DNA of 46,339 nucleotides from contig JAQUIG010000020.1 of assembly GCA_028683435.1 (NCBI GenBank), positions 1 to 46,339 of the forward strand, given 5' to 3'. The DNA comes from Desulfuromonadaceae bacterium. Its GTDB lineage: Bacteria > Desulfobacterota > Desulfuromonadia > Geobacterales > Pseudopelobacteraceae. Below the pieces are notes generated by a model that was not told where the DNA came from, made no database searches, and saw only the letters and a list, made by a program, of their open reading frames with translations. Made by a program: the position numbers and the translations under genes. Positions 8,953 to 19,108 of this stretch are shown one piece after another. How positions within the stretch are numbered: position 1 is the first letter of the stretch; the number at the start of each line of letters is the position of its first letter.

Positions 8953-9657
8953 TCAGCCCTGTATTTTCAATCGGTATCCAACACCCGGTTCTGTGGTTAT
9001 ATGCTTTGGTCGGGAGGGATCACGCTCTATCTTTTTCCGCAGATTGCTTATAGTCACCCTGAGAACTTGGGATTGTTCCTGATAGGCGGTGCCCCATATC
9101 TGCTTTAAAATATGGGAATGGGTAAGTACCTTGCCGGCATGGGTGATGAACAAGCGGAGCAGGTCGTACTCTGTCGGTGTCAGCTGTATCTCAATGTCAC
9201 TTGTAAAGACATGGCGCATGGTAAGATCAACCATTAGTTCGCCGCTTCTGAAAACCGGTTCGTCCACATGTTTCTCGGAGCGCCTCAACGCCGCTCTGAT
9301 ACGGGCCAACAGCTCACCGACTCCGAAGGGTTTGGTAAGATAGTCGTCTGCCCCTGCGTCAAGGGCGGCTACCTTGTCATTTTCCTGCTCCCGGACCGAA
9401 AGGATTATAACAGGAACATTTGACCATTCACGGAGGCGCCGGACCACATCAATGCCATCCATGTCCGTGAGTCCCAGGTCTAGAAGTATGACATCCGGCC
9501 TGAATGTAGTAGCAGCCGAAAGGCCCTCGTGTCCGGATTCAGCCTCATGCAGATAGAACTCTTCTGAAGAAAGGGCGGTGTGAAGGAAGCGTCGGATCGC
9601 TGCTTCATCATCGATTACCAGAATTCGGTGTTGCCCGGTGTCAGGTGTATGGCTCAT
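8953..9657 (-). CDS. kdpE: KdpE response regulator
   Basis: OmpR/PhoB-type transcription factor of 234 residues and the partner of KdpD. The receiver domain (about 10-125) has the acidic pair D16-D17, the phosphorylation site D60 (VILLDLGL) and K109 in YLTKPFG. The winged-helix effector domain (about 135-232) has LTPTEYDLLRLFITHAGKVL and VGYRLK. KdpE is assigned rather than a generic regulator because of its sequence (LREWSNVPVIILSVRE is KdpE-typical) and its position beside kup and the kdp operon. Unusually, it is not downstream of kdpD but divergent from it. Phosphorylation by KdpD should activate the kdp operon under potassium limitation. Confidence 0.93.
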   Translation of the reverse strand: MSHTPDTGQHRILVIDDEAAIRRFLHTALSSEEFYLHEAESGHEGLSAATTFRPDVILLDLGLTDMDGIDVVRRLREWSNVPVIILSVREQENDKVAALDAGADDYLTKPFGVGELLARIRAALRRSEKHVDEPVFRSGELMVDLTMRHVFTSDIEIQLTPTEYDLLRLFITHAGKVLTHSHILKQIWGTAYQEQSQVLRVTISNLRKKIERDPSRPKHITTEPGVGYRLKIQG

Positions 9658-9808
9658 GTATCCTCATTTATTCTATTCAGCAGCAGTAAACTCTCACAGC
9701 GTGTGCCGCCGCATCAAATATTGCAGGGCCAATTCGAATCTACTGCACCCTTTTGATTAAGGCTATATGTTTCCGCATAAATTTGGCATCAAGATGACTA
9801 CGATTGGT

Positions 9809-9830
9809 GTAAAGATTTTGTAAAGATGCT
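9809..9830. promoter_or_regulatory. Candidate KdpE-binding direct repeat
   Basis: GTAAAGAT occurs at 9809-9816 and again at 9820-9827, exactly 11 bases apart. OmpR/PhoB-family dimers bind tandem repeats with about this period, on one DNA face. It lies in the spacer between kdpE (about 150 bases from its start) and the kdp unit (about 325 bases). Autoregulation of kdpE-kup is thus as plausible as control of kdpABCD. No experimental site is known here, so this is inference. Confidence 0.45.
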
Positions 9831-9977
9831 GCTTTAAATGCCCCGAGTGACTCATGTGAACTACGCCCGATATGTCGTTTACTCCGTCTGCCACCAAATT
9901 CAATATTTCAGAATCAGAATATACCACATATGCGGCCACAGACATTCCTCGATCAGCTTACTTCACTTCAGGTCTGT

Positions 9978-10009
9978 ATAGGCGCGAGTGTCACGCGCCG
10001 TCAGCCTAT
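9978..10009. repeat. Two nested, mutually exclusive inverted repeats upstream of kdp
   Basis: GGCGCG (9981-9986) pairs with CGCGCC (9994-9999) across a 7-base loop. ATAGGC (9978-9983) can instead pair with GCCTAT (10004-10009). The arms share three bases, so only one helix can form fully. No T-run follows, which argues against a simple terminator. It may be a protein site or leader structure in the 5' region of the kdp operon. Confidence 0.4.
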
Positions 10010-10151
10010 TGATACAGTCCCCCACATTACAAATTCATCTTCCATCTTTATACAAAATTGATGTTCTGAGCCCGCATTTTGACACCAAATTTATATCTCT
10101 TTTGTTACCCTGAAAGCATGGAAGGTATCTGGAAGTTGGAGGTGTCACATC

Positions 10152-10385
10152 ATGAAAATCTACCTGTTCGACAGTGAAAACGGTCTGTACGAGGGTGAAA
10201 CTTTCGAAGAAGCTGATAAGCTTCACTACGAAGAGGGGATCACACCGGTTCCACCTCCCGAATATGAACATGGTCAGGTGCCGGTGTTCGACCGCCGGAA
10301 GAATGAATGGGCCGTGATACCGGTCACCATCGCCAAACAACTGCTTCGTCTCGGGGACGAAGTGAACCCGGAGAGAAAATTATGA
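10152..10385 (+). CDS. 77-residue protein of unknown function heading the kdp operon
   Basis: ATG at 10152 is preceded by GTTGGAGGTG, a good ribosome-binding site. The protein is soluble and acidic. It contains [19 protein letters not shown], then [20 protein letters not shown] proline-rich sequence and [10 protein letters not shown]. Tail-fibre-assembly and chaperone-like small proteins share this EGExF...PPP...VFDRRKNEW look, but I would not assign that role. Its stop overlaps the kdpA start as ATGA (10382-10385), so kdpA translation is probably coupled to it. It occupies the place where kdpF lies in enteric bacteria but is not a membrane peptide. Confidence 0.75.
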   Translation: MKIYLFDSENGLYEGETFEEADKLHYEEGITPVPPPEYEHGQVPVFDRRKNEWAVIPVTIAKQLLRLGDEVNPERKL

Positions 10386-12166
10386 ATGCCTATGAATGGC
10401 TGCAAACAATCATTTTCTTCGTCGTACTACTTGCCCTGGTCAAGCCGCTGGGCAGTTTTATGGCCAAGGTTTTTCAGGGGGAGCGCACCTTTCTGTCCCC
10501 CGTCCTGGTCCCCTGTGAAAAGGTGATCTACCGCATCGGCGGGGTGAAACCGGAAGATGAGATGGGGTGGAAGCGGTATGCCGGTTCCATGCTGCTACTC
10601 AACCTGATGCTCTTCGTCGGTCTCTTCGCCATGCTGATGACCCAGCACCTGCTGCCGCTCAATCCGCAAAAAGTCCCTTCCTTTACGTGGCAACTGGCGC
10701 TCAACACGGCGGTCAGTTTTACGACCAACACCAACTGGCAGGCATATGTCGGTGAGCAGGCGGCCAGCTACTTCACTCAGATGGTTGGGTTTGCAGTGCA
10801 TAACTTTGTCTCCGCAGCTACCGGCATAATGATAGCGATTACCGTGATCCGCGGCTTCGTGCGACGCAAAACCTCGTTGCTGGGCAACTTCTGGGTCGAC
10901 ATGACCCGCTGCACCCTCTACATTCTGTTGCCGATTTCCATTATCGCCGCCCTCCTGCTGGTCTCCCAGGGGGCAATTCAGAACTTCAGCGCCTACAAGA
11001 GTGTGCCGCTAGTCCAGTCCACCAACTATGACAAGCCAAAAACGGACGACAAGGGGGCTCCGCTCAAGGATGCCAAGGGGAACCCGGTGGTCGAGAACGT
11101 GATCGTCAAGGAAGTTTCTATCCCGATGGGGCCGGTTGCCTCTCAGGAGGCGATCAAGGAACTGGGCACAAACGGCGGTGGTTTCTTCAACGCCAACTCG
11201 GCCCACCCCTTTGAAAACCCGACACCGCTCTCCAACTTTATTGAGATCCTGCTGATCCTGCTTATCCCCGGCGCATTGACCTATACCTTCGGGGTCATGG
11301 TGGGTAACAGTCGCCAGGGATGGATGCTGCTGGGCGTGATGCTCTTCATCCTGGTCAGCGCCTTTGGGGTCCTGCAATGGGCCGAAAGCAGCGGTAATCC
11401 GCTGGTTGCCAAACTGGGCGTACAGAGTATCAATATGGAAGGAAAGGAAGTCCGCAACGGCCTGGCCGGCAGCAACCTCTTCACCGTAGCCACCACCGGC
11501 ACCTCGTGCGGTGCGGTCAACAGCATGCACGACTCGCTCACCCCGATCGGCGGCATGATGCCGCTCAGCCTGATACTGTTGGGCGAAATCATCTTTGGCG
11601 GTGTCGGATCCGGTCTCTATACCATGTTGGCCTTCGCCATCATCGCGGTCTTCGTTTCCGGGCTGATGATCGGCCGGACGCCGGAATATCTCGGTAAGAA
11701 GATCGAGGTGAAGGAGATGTGGATGTCGATTCTCGTCATCCTGACCGCCGGGGTTACGGTTCTGATCCTGTCCGGCATTGCCATGATCACGCCGCAGGCT
11801 GTGGCATCAATGGCCAATCCGGGCGCCCACGGCTTGTCGGAGGTGCTCTACGCGTTTGCATCGATGTCCAACAACAACGGCAGCGCCTTTGCCGGCCTGA
11901 ACGCCAGCGTTGATTTCTACACCCTGCTCGGCTCACTGGCCATGACCGTTGGACGCTATGTCCCGGCCATCGCGGTGCTGGCTATGGCCGGTTCCCTGGC
12001 GGAGAAGAAGTACATCCCCCCCAGCCTCGGCACCCTGCCGACCGATAAGGCTCCCTTTGCCATCTGGCTGACTCTGGTTATCCTGATCGTCGGAGCGTTG
12101 ACATTCTTCCCTGCTCTCGCCCTGGGGCCGATAGTTGAACATTTGACCATGCGGGGAGGTCACTGA
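10382..12166 (+). CDS. kdpA: Potassium-transporting ATPase subunit KdpA
   Basis: Potassium-selective channel-like subunit of the KdpFABC pump in the inner membrane, 594 residues with about ten transmembrane helices. All four selectivity-loop repeats are visible: TNTNWQAY near 120, [19 protein letters not shown] near 265, [11 protein letters not shown] near 375 and [14 protein letters not shown] near 500. The true start is the ATG at 10382, overlapping the stop of the upstream small gene. A longer in-frame extension would be unconserved. A hydrophilic insertion after residue 210 (about 40 residues, rich in K, D and G) lies on the extracytoplasmic side and is slightly longer than I expect from E. 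coli. Confidence 0.97.
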   Translation: MNAYEWLQTIIFFVVLLALVKPLGSFMAKVFQGERTFLSPVLVPCEKVIYRIGGVKPEDEMGWKRYAGSMLLLNLMLFVGLFAMLMTQHLLPLNPQKVPSFTWQLALNTAVSFTTNTNWQAYVGEQAASYFTQMVGFAVHNFVSAATGIMIAITVIRGFVRRKTSLLGNFWVDMTRCTLYILLPISIIAALLLVSQGAIQNFSAYKSVPLVQSTNYDKPKTDDKGAPLKDAKGNPVVENVIVKEVSIPMGPVASQEAIKELGTNGGGFFNANSAHPFENPTPLSNFIEILLILLIPGALTYTFGVMVGNSRQGWMLLGVMLFILVSAFGVLQWAESSGNPLVAKLGVQSINMEGKEVRNGLAGSNLFTVATTGTSCGAVNSMHDSLTPIGGMMPLSLILLGEIIFGGVGSGLYTMLAFAIIAVFVSGLMIGRTPEYLGKKIEVKEMWMSILVILTAGVTVLILSGIAMITPQAVASMANPGAHGLSEVLYAFASMSNNNGSAFAGLNASVDFYTLLGSLAMTVGRYVPAIAVLAMAGSLAEKKYIPPSLGTLPTDKAPFAIWLTLVILIVGALTFFPALALGPIVEHLTMRGGH

Positions 12167-12169
12167 GCC

Positions 12170-14236
12170 ATGTCAAAACAGAGCCAACAACCACAATCAA
12201 TATTTGATACAACGCTTCTGAAAGGTGCCCTGATTGACTCCCTCAAGAAGCTTGATCCGCGCACTCTCTGGCGCAACCCGGTCATGTTCTGCGTCGAGAT
12301 CGCCAGCGTCATCACCCTGGTGACATTTGCCCTGTCGCTGACCGGAGCCAACAAGGAACCGGCATGGTTTACCGGCAGCGTATCGGTCTGGCTCTGGCTG
12401 ACAGTTATTTTTTCAACCTTCGCCGAGGCTCTCGCCGAGGGACGCGGCAAGGCACGTGCCGCGAGTTTGCGCAAATCACGAACTGACGTGACCGCAAAAC
12501 GCCTTGAACAGCCTGATTTTAATAGCAACTACACCACAATCGGCGCCAGTCAGTTACGCAAAGGCGACCTTATCCTGGTCGAAGCAAGCGATATGATTGC
12601 CGGGGACGGTGATGTGGTGGCCGGTGCAGCCCTGGTCAATGAGTCAGCAGTGACCGGCGAGTCAGCCCCGGTGATCAGAGAATCGGGAGGTGACCGCAGT
12701 GCCGTAACCGGCGGCACCACAGTTATTGCCAACAGCATAATCGTCCGTATCACCGCTAATCCTGGCGAAACCTTCCTGGATCGGATGATTGGTCTTATCG
12801 AGGGCGCCAAGCGACGGAAGACCCCCAACGAGGTGGCCCTGGAGGTGCTACTGATTGCCCTGACCCTGGTGTTTCTGCTGGTCTGCGCCAACATCAGCCC
12901 ACTCTCCATCTACAGCGTCAAAGCCACCGGTCAAGGGACGCCAGTGTCTCTGACCATCTTGGTGGCCCTGTTCGTCTGCCTGGCACCCACCACAATTGCA
13001 GCCTTGTTGCCCGCCATTGGCATTGCCGGCATGGACCGCCTGTTCCAGAAAAACGTCATCGCTCTCTCCGGGCGGGCTATTGAGGCAGCCGGCGACGTCA
13101 ATGTGCTGCTGCTGGACAAAACCGGCACTATTACTCACGGTAACCGAGAAGCAGTGGCTTTTGTCACGGTAGGCGGGCACAACGAGCGGGAGTTGGCCGA
13201 GGCGGCCCTGATGGCGTCTATCGCCGACGAGACCCCGGAAGGGCGAAGCGTCGTGATATTGGCAAAACAGAAGTACGGGCTAACCAGAGAAACACCTATG
13301 GATGCCGAAGTCGTAGAATTCAATGCCGACACGCGACTCTCCGGAATAAATCTCGACAATACACAATACCGTAAGGGTGCTTCGGACTCGACAATCGCTT
13401 TCGTCAAAAAACTGGGTTGCACATCCATCCCCTCCGACCTTGCCGAAGTAGTCGATCGCATTGCCCGGGCCGGCGCGACACCACTGGTTGTCTGCAAAGG
13501 ATGCGATATTCTGGGCGTCATCAACCTCAAGGATATTGTCAAAGCCGGTATCCAGGAGCGCTTCCTGCAACTGCGCAGTATGGGGATCAAAACGGTAATG
13601 ATTACCGGCGATAACCCGCTGACCGCTGCAGCAATTGCCGCCGAAGCTCAGGTAGATGATTTTCTGGCCCAAGCCAAGCCCGAAGAGAAGTTGCGCCTGA
13701 TCCGCGAGTATCAGGAGCAGGGCTACATGGTGGCCATGACCGGCGACGGCACCAACGATGCACCGGCTTTGGCCCAGGCCGATGTGGCCGTGGCCATGAA
13801 CACCGGTACGCAGCCCGCCAGAGAAGCAGCCAACATCATCGACCTGGACAGCAACCCGACCAAACTGCTGGATATCGTGGAGGTCGGAAAGCAGATCCTG
13901 ATGACCCGTGGCAACCTGACTACTTTCAGCATCTCTAACGACATCGCCAAGTACTTCGCCATCATCCCGGCGGCGCTGCTCTCGATCTATCCGCAGTTGG
14001 GTGTGCTGAACGTTATGCATCTGGTCAGCCCCTACAGTGCCATCCTGTCGGCCGTTATATTTAATGCCATCATCATCCCGATGCTTGTGCCGTTGGCGCT
14101 GAAAGGGACCACGTTCCGTCCGATGCCGGCCGAAAAGTTGTTGATCCATAACCTGCTGATCTACGGAGTAGGGGGGATGATTGTGCCGTTTGTGGGGATC
14201 AAGGTGATCGATATGGTTATTGGATTGATGGTATAA
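12170..14236 (+). CDS. kdpB: Potassium-transporting ATPase subunit KdpB
   Basis: Catalytic subunit of the P-type (P1A) potassium pump, 688 residues. The phosphorylated aspartate is D316 in [12 protein letters not shown]. The actuator-domain TGES loop is near residue 164, the nucleotide-domain KGA segment follows at about 400, and [23 protein letters not shown] forms the hinge motif near 525. Transmembrane helices lie around 35-90, 220-285 and 585-685. It begins three bases after the kdpA stop. Every key residue is present, so the pump should be functional. Confidence 0.97.
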   Translation: MSKQSQQPQSIFDTTLLKGALIDSLKKLDPRTLWRNPVMFCVEIASVITLVTFALSLTGANKEPAWFTGSVSVWLWLTVIFSTFAEALAEGRGKARAASLRKSRTDVTAKRLEQPDFNSNYTTIGASQLRKGDLILVEASDMIAGDGDVVAGAALVNESAVTGESAPVIRESGGDRSAVTGGTTVIANSIIVRITANPGETFLDRMIGLIEGAKRRKTPNEVALEVLLIALTLVFLLVCANISPLSIYSVKATGQGTPVSLTILVALFVCLAPTTIAALLPAIGIAGMDRLFQKNVIALSGRAIEAAGDVNVLLLDKTGTITHGNREAVAFVTVGGHNERELAEAALMASIADETPEGRSVVILAKQKYGLTRETPMDAEVVEFNADTRLSGINLDNTQYRKGASDSTIAFVKKLGCTSIPSDLAEVVDRIARAGATPLVVCKGCDILGVINLKDIVKAGIQERFLQLRSMGIKTVMITGDNPLTAAAIAAEAQVDDFLAQAKPEEKLRLIREYQEQGYMVAMTGDGTNDAPALAQADVAVAMNTGTQPAREAANIIDLDSNPTKLLDIVEVGKQILMTRGNLTTFSISNDIAKYFAIIPAALLSIYPQLGVLNVMHLVSPYSAILSAVIFNAIIIPMLVPLALKGTTFRPMPAEKLLIHNLLIYGVGGMIVPFVGIKVIDMVIGLMV

Positions 14237-14290
14237 TTATTGTAATTATCAGGGCAACCACCTAAGGTTGCCGCTACGGAAGGAAAAATA

Positions 14291-14860
14291 ATGAAAGACA
14301 TAAAACCGGCAATCCTGCTTTTCGTCGTTTTCACCGTCATCTGCGGCGGCATTTATCCGGCAGTTGTCAGCGGCATAGCCTCTGCCCTCTTCCCCAAACA
14401 GGCTGCGGGAAGCTTCATAACTGACAAGGGGGGGAAGGAGATCGGTTCGACGCTGATCGGGCAGCCTTTCTCCGACGCGAAATACTTCTGGCCTCGCCCA
14501 TCCGCCACCAGCGATTTCGGAAACAATCCCATGGCCTCGGGCGGTTCCAATGCCGGGCCGACCAACCCCGCTTACCTGCAGACCGTCGGTGAGCGAGTCA
14601 AGGCGCTCCGTGATACCGGAGTAACCGGCCAGGTTCCGGCCGATCTGGTACAGGCCTCGGCCAGCGGTCTCGACCCGCACATCTCTCCCGAATCGACCCT
14701 GTTGCAGGTGCCGCGGGTTGCCAAGGCGCGCGGCGTGTCTGAAGCCCTGGTTACAATGGCCGTTACACACGCTACAGAAACGCGCCAGTTTGGCTTTTTA
14801 GGAGCACCGCGAGTGAATGTGCTCGAATTAAATCTGGCATTGGATAGATTGGTGCCATGA
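14291..14860 (+). CDS. kdpC: Potassium-transporting ATPase subunit KdpC
   Basis: Stabilising subunit of the Kdp pump, 189 residues. It has one N-terminal transmembrane helix (about 6-30) and an extracytoplasmic domain. Family landmarks are GGIYPAVVSGIA in the helix region, GSTLIGQPFSDAKYFWPRPSA, SGGSNAGPTNP, and QVPADLVQASASGLDPHISP. AGGAAGG-like purines (GGAAGGAAAA) precede the ATG at 14291. Its stop overlaps the start of kdpD as ATGA. Confidence 0.96.
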   Translation: MKDIKPAILLFVVFTVICGGIYPAVVSGIASALFPKQAAGSFITDKGGKEIGSTLIGQPFSDAKYFWPRPSATSDFGNNPMASGGSNAGPTNPAYLQTVGERVKALRDTGVTGQVPADLVQASASGLDPHISPESTLLQVPRVAKARGVSEALVTMAVTHATETRQFGFLGAPRVNVLELNLALDRLVP

Positions 14861-17556
14861 GTTCCTTGGATGACGACATACGCCCCTCCCCAGAGGCGAT
14901 GCTCAAACTGGCCCAGACGGAAGAGGTCACTGCTGAGCTGGGTAAGCTGAAGATATTTCTCGGCTATGCGGCCGGAGTCGGCAAAACGTACGCCATGCTG
15001 GAGGCAGCCCGCCAGCGAAAAAAGGACGGACAGGACGTGGTGGTGGGTTATGTCGAATCTCATGGCCGCAGCGAAACTGATGCCCTGCTGGAAGGGATGG
15101 AACTCTTACCGCGAAAGGAAGCGCTTTATCAGGGTGTCGCGCTGCCGGAAATGGATATTGATGCCATTTTAGACCGCAGACCGCAGATCGTGCTGGTGGA
15201 CGAACTGGCTCATAGCAATGCTCCCGGGTTACGGCACGAAAAGCGCTGGCAGGATGTAGAAGAGATCCTGGAGGCTGGAATCGATGTCTACACGACGGTC
15301 AACATCCAGCACTTCGAGAGCCTGAATGACGTGGTGGCCCAGATCACCGGGATCACGGTGCGCGAGACCGTGCCGGACCGACTGTTCGATCTTGCATTCG
15401 AAATCAAGCTGATCGACATCCCCCCTGAAGACCTGCTGAAGCGACTGCACGAGGGCAAAGTCTATATCGCCGATCAGGCAGCCAAGGCGATCGAAAAGTT
15501 CTTCCGTCCCGGCAATCTGATGGCCCTGCGGGAGATCTCCTTGCGCCGAACCGCCTCCAGAGTGGACGACCAGATGCGGGCCTATATGGAGACCCAGTCC
15601 ATCGCCGGGCCGTGGCCGACGGCAGAGCGGCTACTGGTCTGCGTAAGCGGCAGTCCATCCAGTGAAAAGTTGATCCGTGCCACCTGCCGCCTGGCTGAAG
15701 AGCTGAAGTCTCAGTGGTCTACGGTCTACATCGAAACGCCGACAGGTGGTCGTCATATCCAGGAAAACCGGGAGCGTATCTGGCAGAATCTGAGACTGGC
15801 AGAGGGACTGGGGGCTCAGGTCGGTACCGTAACCGCCACCAATGTCACTGATGCGGTCATAGAGTACGCCAGACGGCATAACATCACCAAAATCGTTGTA
15901 GGTAAACCCAATAAGCCCCGTTGGCGCGAAATACTTGCCCCCCCTGTCGTTGACCAGATTATCCGCAGGAGTGGGGCCGTAGATGTCGTTGTCGTCAGCT
16001 TCGAACAGGATAAATCAGCTGAGCAGAGACTCGTACCGAAGCGTAGCCGCCCGTTTGAAGTGCGGGGGTATGCAACAAGCCTGGTGCTCATAGCGGCTGC
16101 AACACTGCTGTGCGAACTGCTGCGCCCCTTCCTGGCTCCGACCAACATGGTTATGTTTTACCTCTTAGCCGTAGTTATCGCTTCTGTTCGACTTGGCCGC
16201 AAACCGGCCATAGCCACTGCATTTCTCGGCGTACTGGCCTTCGACTTCTTCTTTGTTCCACCGCGAATAACGTTTGTGGTTGCTGATACCCAGTACTTGT
16301 TGACCTTCCTTGGACTGTTTGTGGTGGGGGGCGTCATTAGCAACCTGGTAGCTCGCGCCCGCGAGCGGGCCGAAGTGATGCGCACCCGCGAGGTTCAGAC
16401 CGCCAGCCTGTATTACCTGAGCCGTGACCTGGCAGCTTCTGTGGATATTGATGCCGTGCTGAATGCCGTGCTCAGGAATGTTGAAGAGGCTCTCGATGCC
16501 CAGGTGGTGATCCTGCTGCCGGAAGGAGAACGGCTCAACATCCGTGCGACCAGTGACGGGCTTGTGCTGGATATCAAGGAGCAGGCCGTGGCAGACTGGG
16601 CCTTTCGCAACAACCATCCGGCCGGGCGAGCTACGGACACACTTGTTTCTGCCGATTTGATCTATCTTCCCCTGCAGACGCCGGCAAGTGTCTTGGGAGT
16701 CATAGGAGTCAAGCTGGAGAGCCAGCATGACTACCATTCAGACGACAACCGCCGACTGCTGGACGCTTTTGCCACCCAGGCAGCCATGGCCATGGAGCGT
16801 ATCCGTTTCTCTCACCAAGCAGAACAAGCCCAGATCCTTCAGGCACGAGAAAATCTGGAACGCGCTCTACTGAATTCCATTTCTCACGATCTCCGTACGC
16901 CATTGGTCTCCGTTACAGGCGCCCTCTACAGCCTGAAGGAAGAGGGCGTTCACCTCAGTGACCGGGCACGGCGTGATCTGCTGGATTCTGCGTGTAGTGA
17001 GGCGGAACGGCTGAACCGTTTCGTGGGCAACCTGCTGGACATGACCCGAATTGAAGCGGGTGCAATCCGACTGAACTCGGAACTGTGTGATGTGCAAGAT
17101 TTGGTCGGCTGTGCACTGGCGGCCACTGAGCAACGGATCGGCACCCGCTCGGTCGAGATTCGACTTTCCGATGATCTGCCGCTGGTTCCAATGGATTTGG
17201 TGCTAATGACTCAGGTAATGGTTAATATCCTGGACAATGCGCACAAGTATGCACCAGCAGAGAGCACCATAGAAGTCACTGCTACGACCGACAACGGCTG
17301 GCTGTTTCTGGAAGTGTGTGACCGAGGTCCCGGTGTTCCTGAACATGATCTGAAACGTGTATTCGACAAGTTCTATCGCATCCCGATTCCCGAGGGGGCT
17401 GGCGGAACCGGCCTGGGATTGTCTATCTGCAAGGGGATCGTAGAGGCCCACGGAGGAAGGATCAGAGCCGAAAACCGCACTGATGGAGGCCTGAGGATCG
17501 TGATAAGTTTGCCGTTAGAGAAAACCGGGGAAATAAACCATGGCATCAGTTATTGA
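14857..17556 (+). CDS. kdpD: KdpD sensor histidine kinase
   Basis: Membrane sensor of potassium need and turgor, 899 residues. Order: N-terminal KdpD domain (about 30-240) with Walker A GYAAGVGKT at 36-44 and Walker B IVLVDELAHSNAPG; a universal-stress-like domain (about 255-380); four closely spaced transmembrane helices (about 405-500); a GAF domain (about 520-655); HisKA with the phosphorylated histidine H677 in SISHDLRTPL; and an ATPase domain ending in GTGLGLSICKGIVEAHGG. It overlaps kdpC by four bases. The cognate regulator gene is in the opposite transcription unit, 5 kb upstream. Domain content is complete and of standard length. Confidence 0.96.
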   Translation: MSSLDDDIRPSPEAMLKLAQTEEVTAELGKLKIFLGYAAGVGKTYAMLEAARQRKKDGQDVVVGYVESHGRSETDALLEGMELLPRKEALYQGVALPEMDIDAILDRRPQIVLVDELAHSNAPGLRHEKRWQDVEEILEAGIDVYTTVNIQHFESLNDVVAQITGITVRETVPDRLFDLAFEIKLIDIPPEDLLKRLHEGKVYIADQAAKAIEKFFRPGNLMALREISLRRTASRVDDQMRAYMETQSIAGPWPTAERLLVCVSGSPSSEKLIRATCRLAEELKSQWSTVYIETPTGGRHIQENRERIWQNLRLAEGLGAQVGTVTATNVTDAVIEYARRHNITKIVVGKPNKPRWREILAPPVVDQIIRRSGAVDVVVVSFEQDKSAEQRLVPKRSRPFEVRGYATSLVLIAAATLLCELLRPFLAPTNMVMFYLLAVVIASVRLGRKPAIATAFLGVLAFDFFFVPPRITFVVADTQYLLTFLGLFVVGGVISNLVARARERAEVMRTREVQTASLYYLSRDLAASVDIDAVLNAVLRNVEEALDAQVVILLPEGERLNIRATSDGLVLDIKEQAVADWAFRNNHPAGRATDTLVSADLIYLPLQTPASVLGVIGVKLESQHDYHSDDNRRLLDAFATQAAMAMERIRFSHQAEQAQILQARENLERALLNSISHDLRTPLVSVTGALYSLKEEGVHLSDRARRDLLDSACSEAERLNRFVGNLLDMTRIEAGAIRLNSELCDVQDLVGCALAATEQRIGTRSVEIRLSDDLPLVPMDLVLMTQVMVNILDNAHKYAPAESTIEVTATTDNGWLFLEVCDRGPGVPEHDLKRVFDKFYRIPIPEGAGGTGLGLSICKGIVEAHGGRIRAENRTDGGLRIVISLPLEKTGEINHGISY

Positions 17557-17568
17557 GGAGAACGTCAA

Positions 17569-19056
17569 TTACACCTCGACCCTGAATTCCGCGCCACCCT
17601 GAATATTGGACACCGTTAGCCTGCCACCCATGTTTTTCTCGAAAATCACCTTTGACATATATAAACCGATGCCAGTACCGTAGCCTGGCCCTTTCGTGGT
17701 GAAATAAGGTTCAAAAATCCTGGGAAGGATGCTGTCAACTATGCCCCCGCCGTTGTCATGAACAGTGACAACCGAAAGATTGTTTTCACTGAATGCCCGG
17801 ATGGTGATCCGTGGTTCTTCAATCTGCCTCTCCAGCAAGACATCCTTGGCATTGGCAACGATATTGAGCAATGCCTGCATATATTCATTCTTGAAGCCGG
17901 ATACCGTAATATTTTCATCGAGTAGCAATTCAATCTCAATATGACTTTTTTGTAACGATGCGGAGATAAATTCAAGAGCCTGAATCACTGCTTTGTCGAT
18001 CAAAAATTCGTGCTTTTGTGTATCTTGCCTGAAGAAATTACTGAAGTCGTTTATGGTGTTGGACATATTCTGGACGACCTGCATTGCCTCGTTTATATCG
18101 CTGTCCAACATATGCTTAGTGACCTCGCCTGACTCAAAGGAAAGTTGCAGGTTCTGTAGAATCAGCCCTAAAATATTGAGCGGCTGGCGCCATTGATGGG
18201 CTATATTGTTGATCATTTCTCCCATGGCTGCTAAACGGTTTTGATACAGAAGCTGATCTTCAAGTTTGGCCTTTTCTTCCTCGGCGCGTTTCGTTTCAGT
18301 TATGTCGGAGTTGACGCCGATCACACGTTCTGCCGTACCATCTGCTCCCCTTATAACCAGGCCGGATGCCTTGATATGCTTCACCGTACCGTCTGGATGG
18401 CAGACACGGAAGACGGTGTCGTATTTTTTTTCTCCGTTCAGCGCTGCCTGAGATGCTGAAACCACCGCTTCTTTGTCCTCCGGATGCAGTCCGTTCAGCC
18501 AGGCATCGACGTTGCCGGTAAATGTCTCACGCGTGGTGCCGTACAGCTCGAACATCCGGTCATTCCAAACCATTTTATTGTCGTGCAAGGTCCTGTCCCA
18601 AACACCCAAATTTGCAGATGAGACCGCCAACTGGAGCCGCTGTGCAAGGTTTTCCATTCGCTGAAAATTTTGTTTGTGCTCGGTGATATCTTGCAGAAAG
18701 ATTACTAAGCGCCCTCCTTCAACGCGATGATACTGGCCGCTGACTTCAACATCGAAAAGAGTCCCATCCTTGCGGCGATGCCGGCACTTGAAGCGGTCCC
18801 TTCCCTGCAGTATAATTTTTTCGATACTGGCGGGTGTTCCGCCGGTCGTTTCGAAGGCAACCAGGTCGATGTAGCGCATCCCCAACAGCTCATGCAAACT
18901 ATAGCCGCTCATCTGGCAATACGCATCATTGGCTTCCAATAAATGCCCCTCGGAATCCGCCAGCAAAAAGCCATCCATGCTCGCCTGAAGGATCGTCCGG
19001 TGAAGTTTACTGTTGGTCTCAAAGCTTCTGATATCGGGGCTAACTTCGGTTGTCAT
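17569..19056 (-). CDS. PAS-PAS sensor histidine kinase (soluble)
   Basis: A 495-residue kinase without transmembrane segments. The first PAS domain spans about 18-128 (ILQASMDGFLLAD, then VIFLQDITEHK) and the second, of the PAS_3 type, about 145-258 (HPEDKEAV, ending in DITETKRAEEE). A coiled linker, a dimerisation domain with H287 in NNIAHQWRQPL, and a C-terminal ATPase domain (N-box NIVANAKDVL, HDNGGGI, GTGIGLYMSK) follow. The AHQWRQPLN variant is typical of kinases common in delta- and epsilonproteobacteria. No response regulator gene adjoins, so it is an orphan. It converges with kdpD, 12 bases apart. Confidence 0.9.
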   Translation of the reverse strand: MTTEVSPDIRSFETNSKLHRTILQASMDGFLLADSEGHLLEANDAYCQMSGYSLHELLGMRYIDLVAFETTGGTPASIEKIILQGRDRFKCRHRRKDGTLFDVEVSGQYHRVEGGRLVIFLQDITEHKQNFQRMENLAQRLQLAVSSANLGVWDRTLHDNKMVWNDRMFELYGTTRETFTGNVDAWLNGLHPEDKEAVVSASQAALNGEKKYDTVFRVCHPDGTVKHIKASGLVIRGADGTAERVIGVNSDITETKRAEEEKAKLEDQLLYQNRLAAMGEMINNIAHQWRQPLNILGLILQNLQLSFESGEVTKHMLDSDINEAMQVVQNMSNTINDFSNFFRQDTQKHEFLIDKAVIQALEFISASLQKSHIEIELLLDENITVSGFKNEYMQALLNIVANAKDVLLERQIEEPRITIRAFSENNLSVVTVHDNGGGIVDSILPRIFEPYFTTKGPGYGTGIGLYMSKVIFEKNMGGRLTVSNIQGGAEFRVEV

Positions 19057-19108
19057 TGACAGCTACTCCTTTAACGTCTCAGTTTTCAGCAACAAGGTTA
19101 CCGTCTAA

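Noticed and set aside
9658-10151. c-di-AMP (ydaO-type) riboswitch before kdp
   Set aside because: Potassium genes often carry one, but none of the conserved bases was recognisable here; only simple inverted repeats are seen.
10386-10500. kdpF gene
   Set aside because: No short hydrophobic frame with a ribosome-binding site was found before kdpA; the position is taken by a soluble 77-residue protein.
13280-14149. 289-codon antisense frame in kdpB
   Set aside because: Complement of a certain kdpB; repetitive His/Gln/Asp composition with no recognisable domain.
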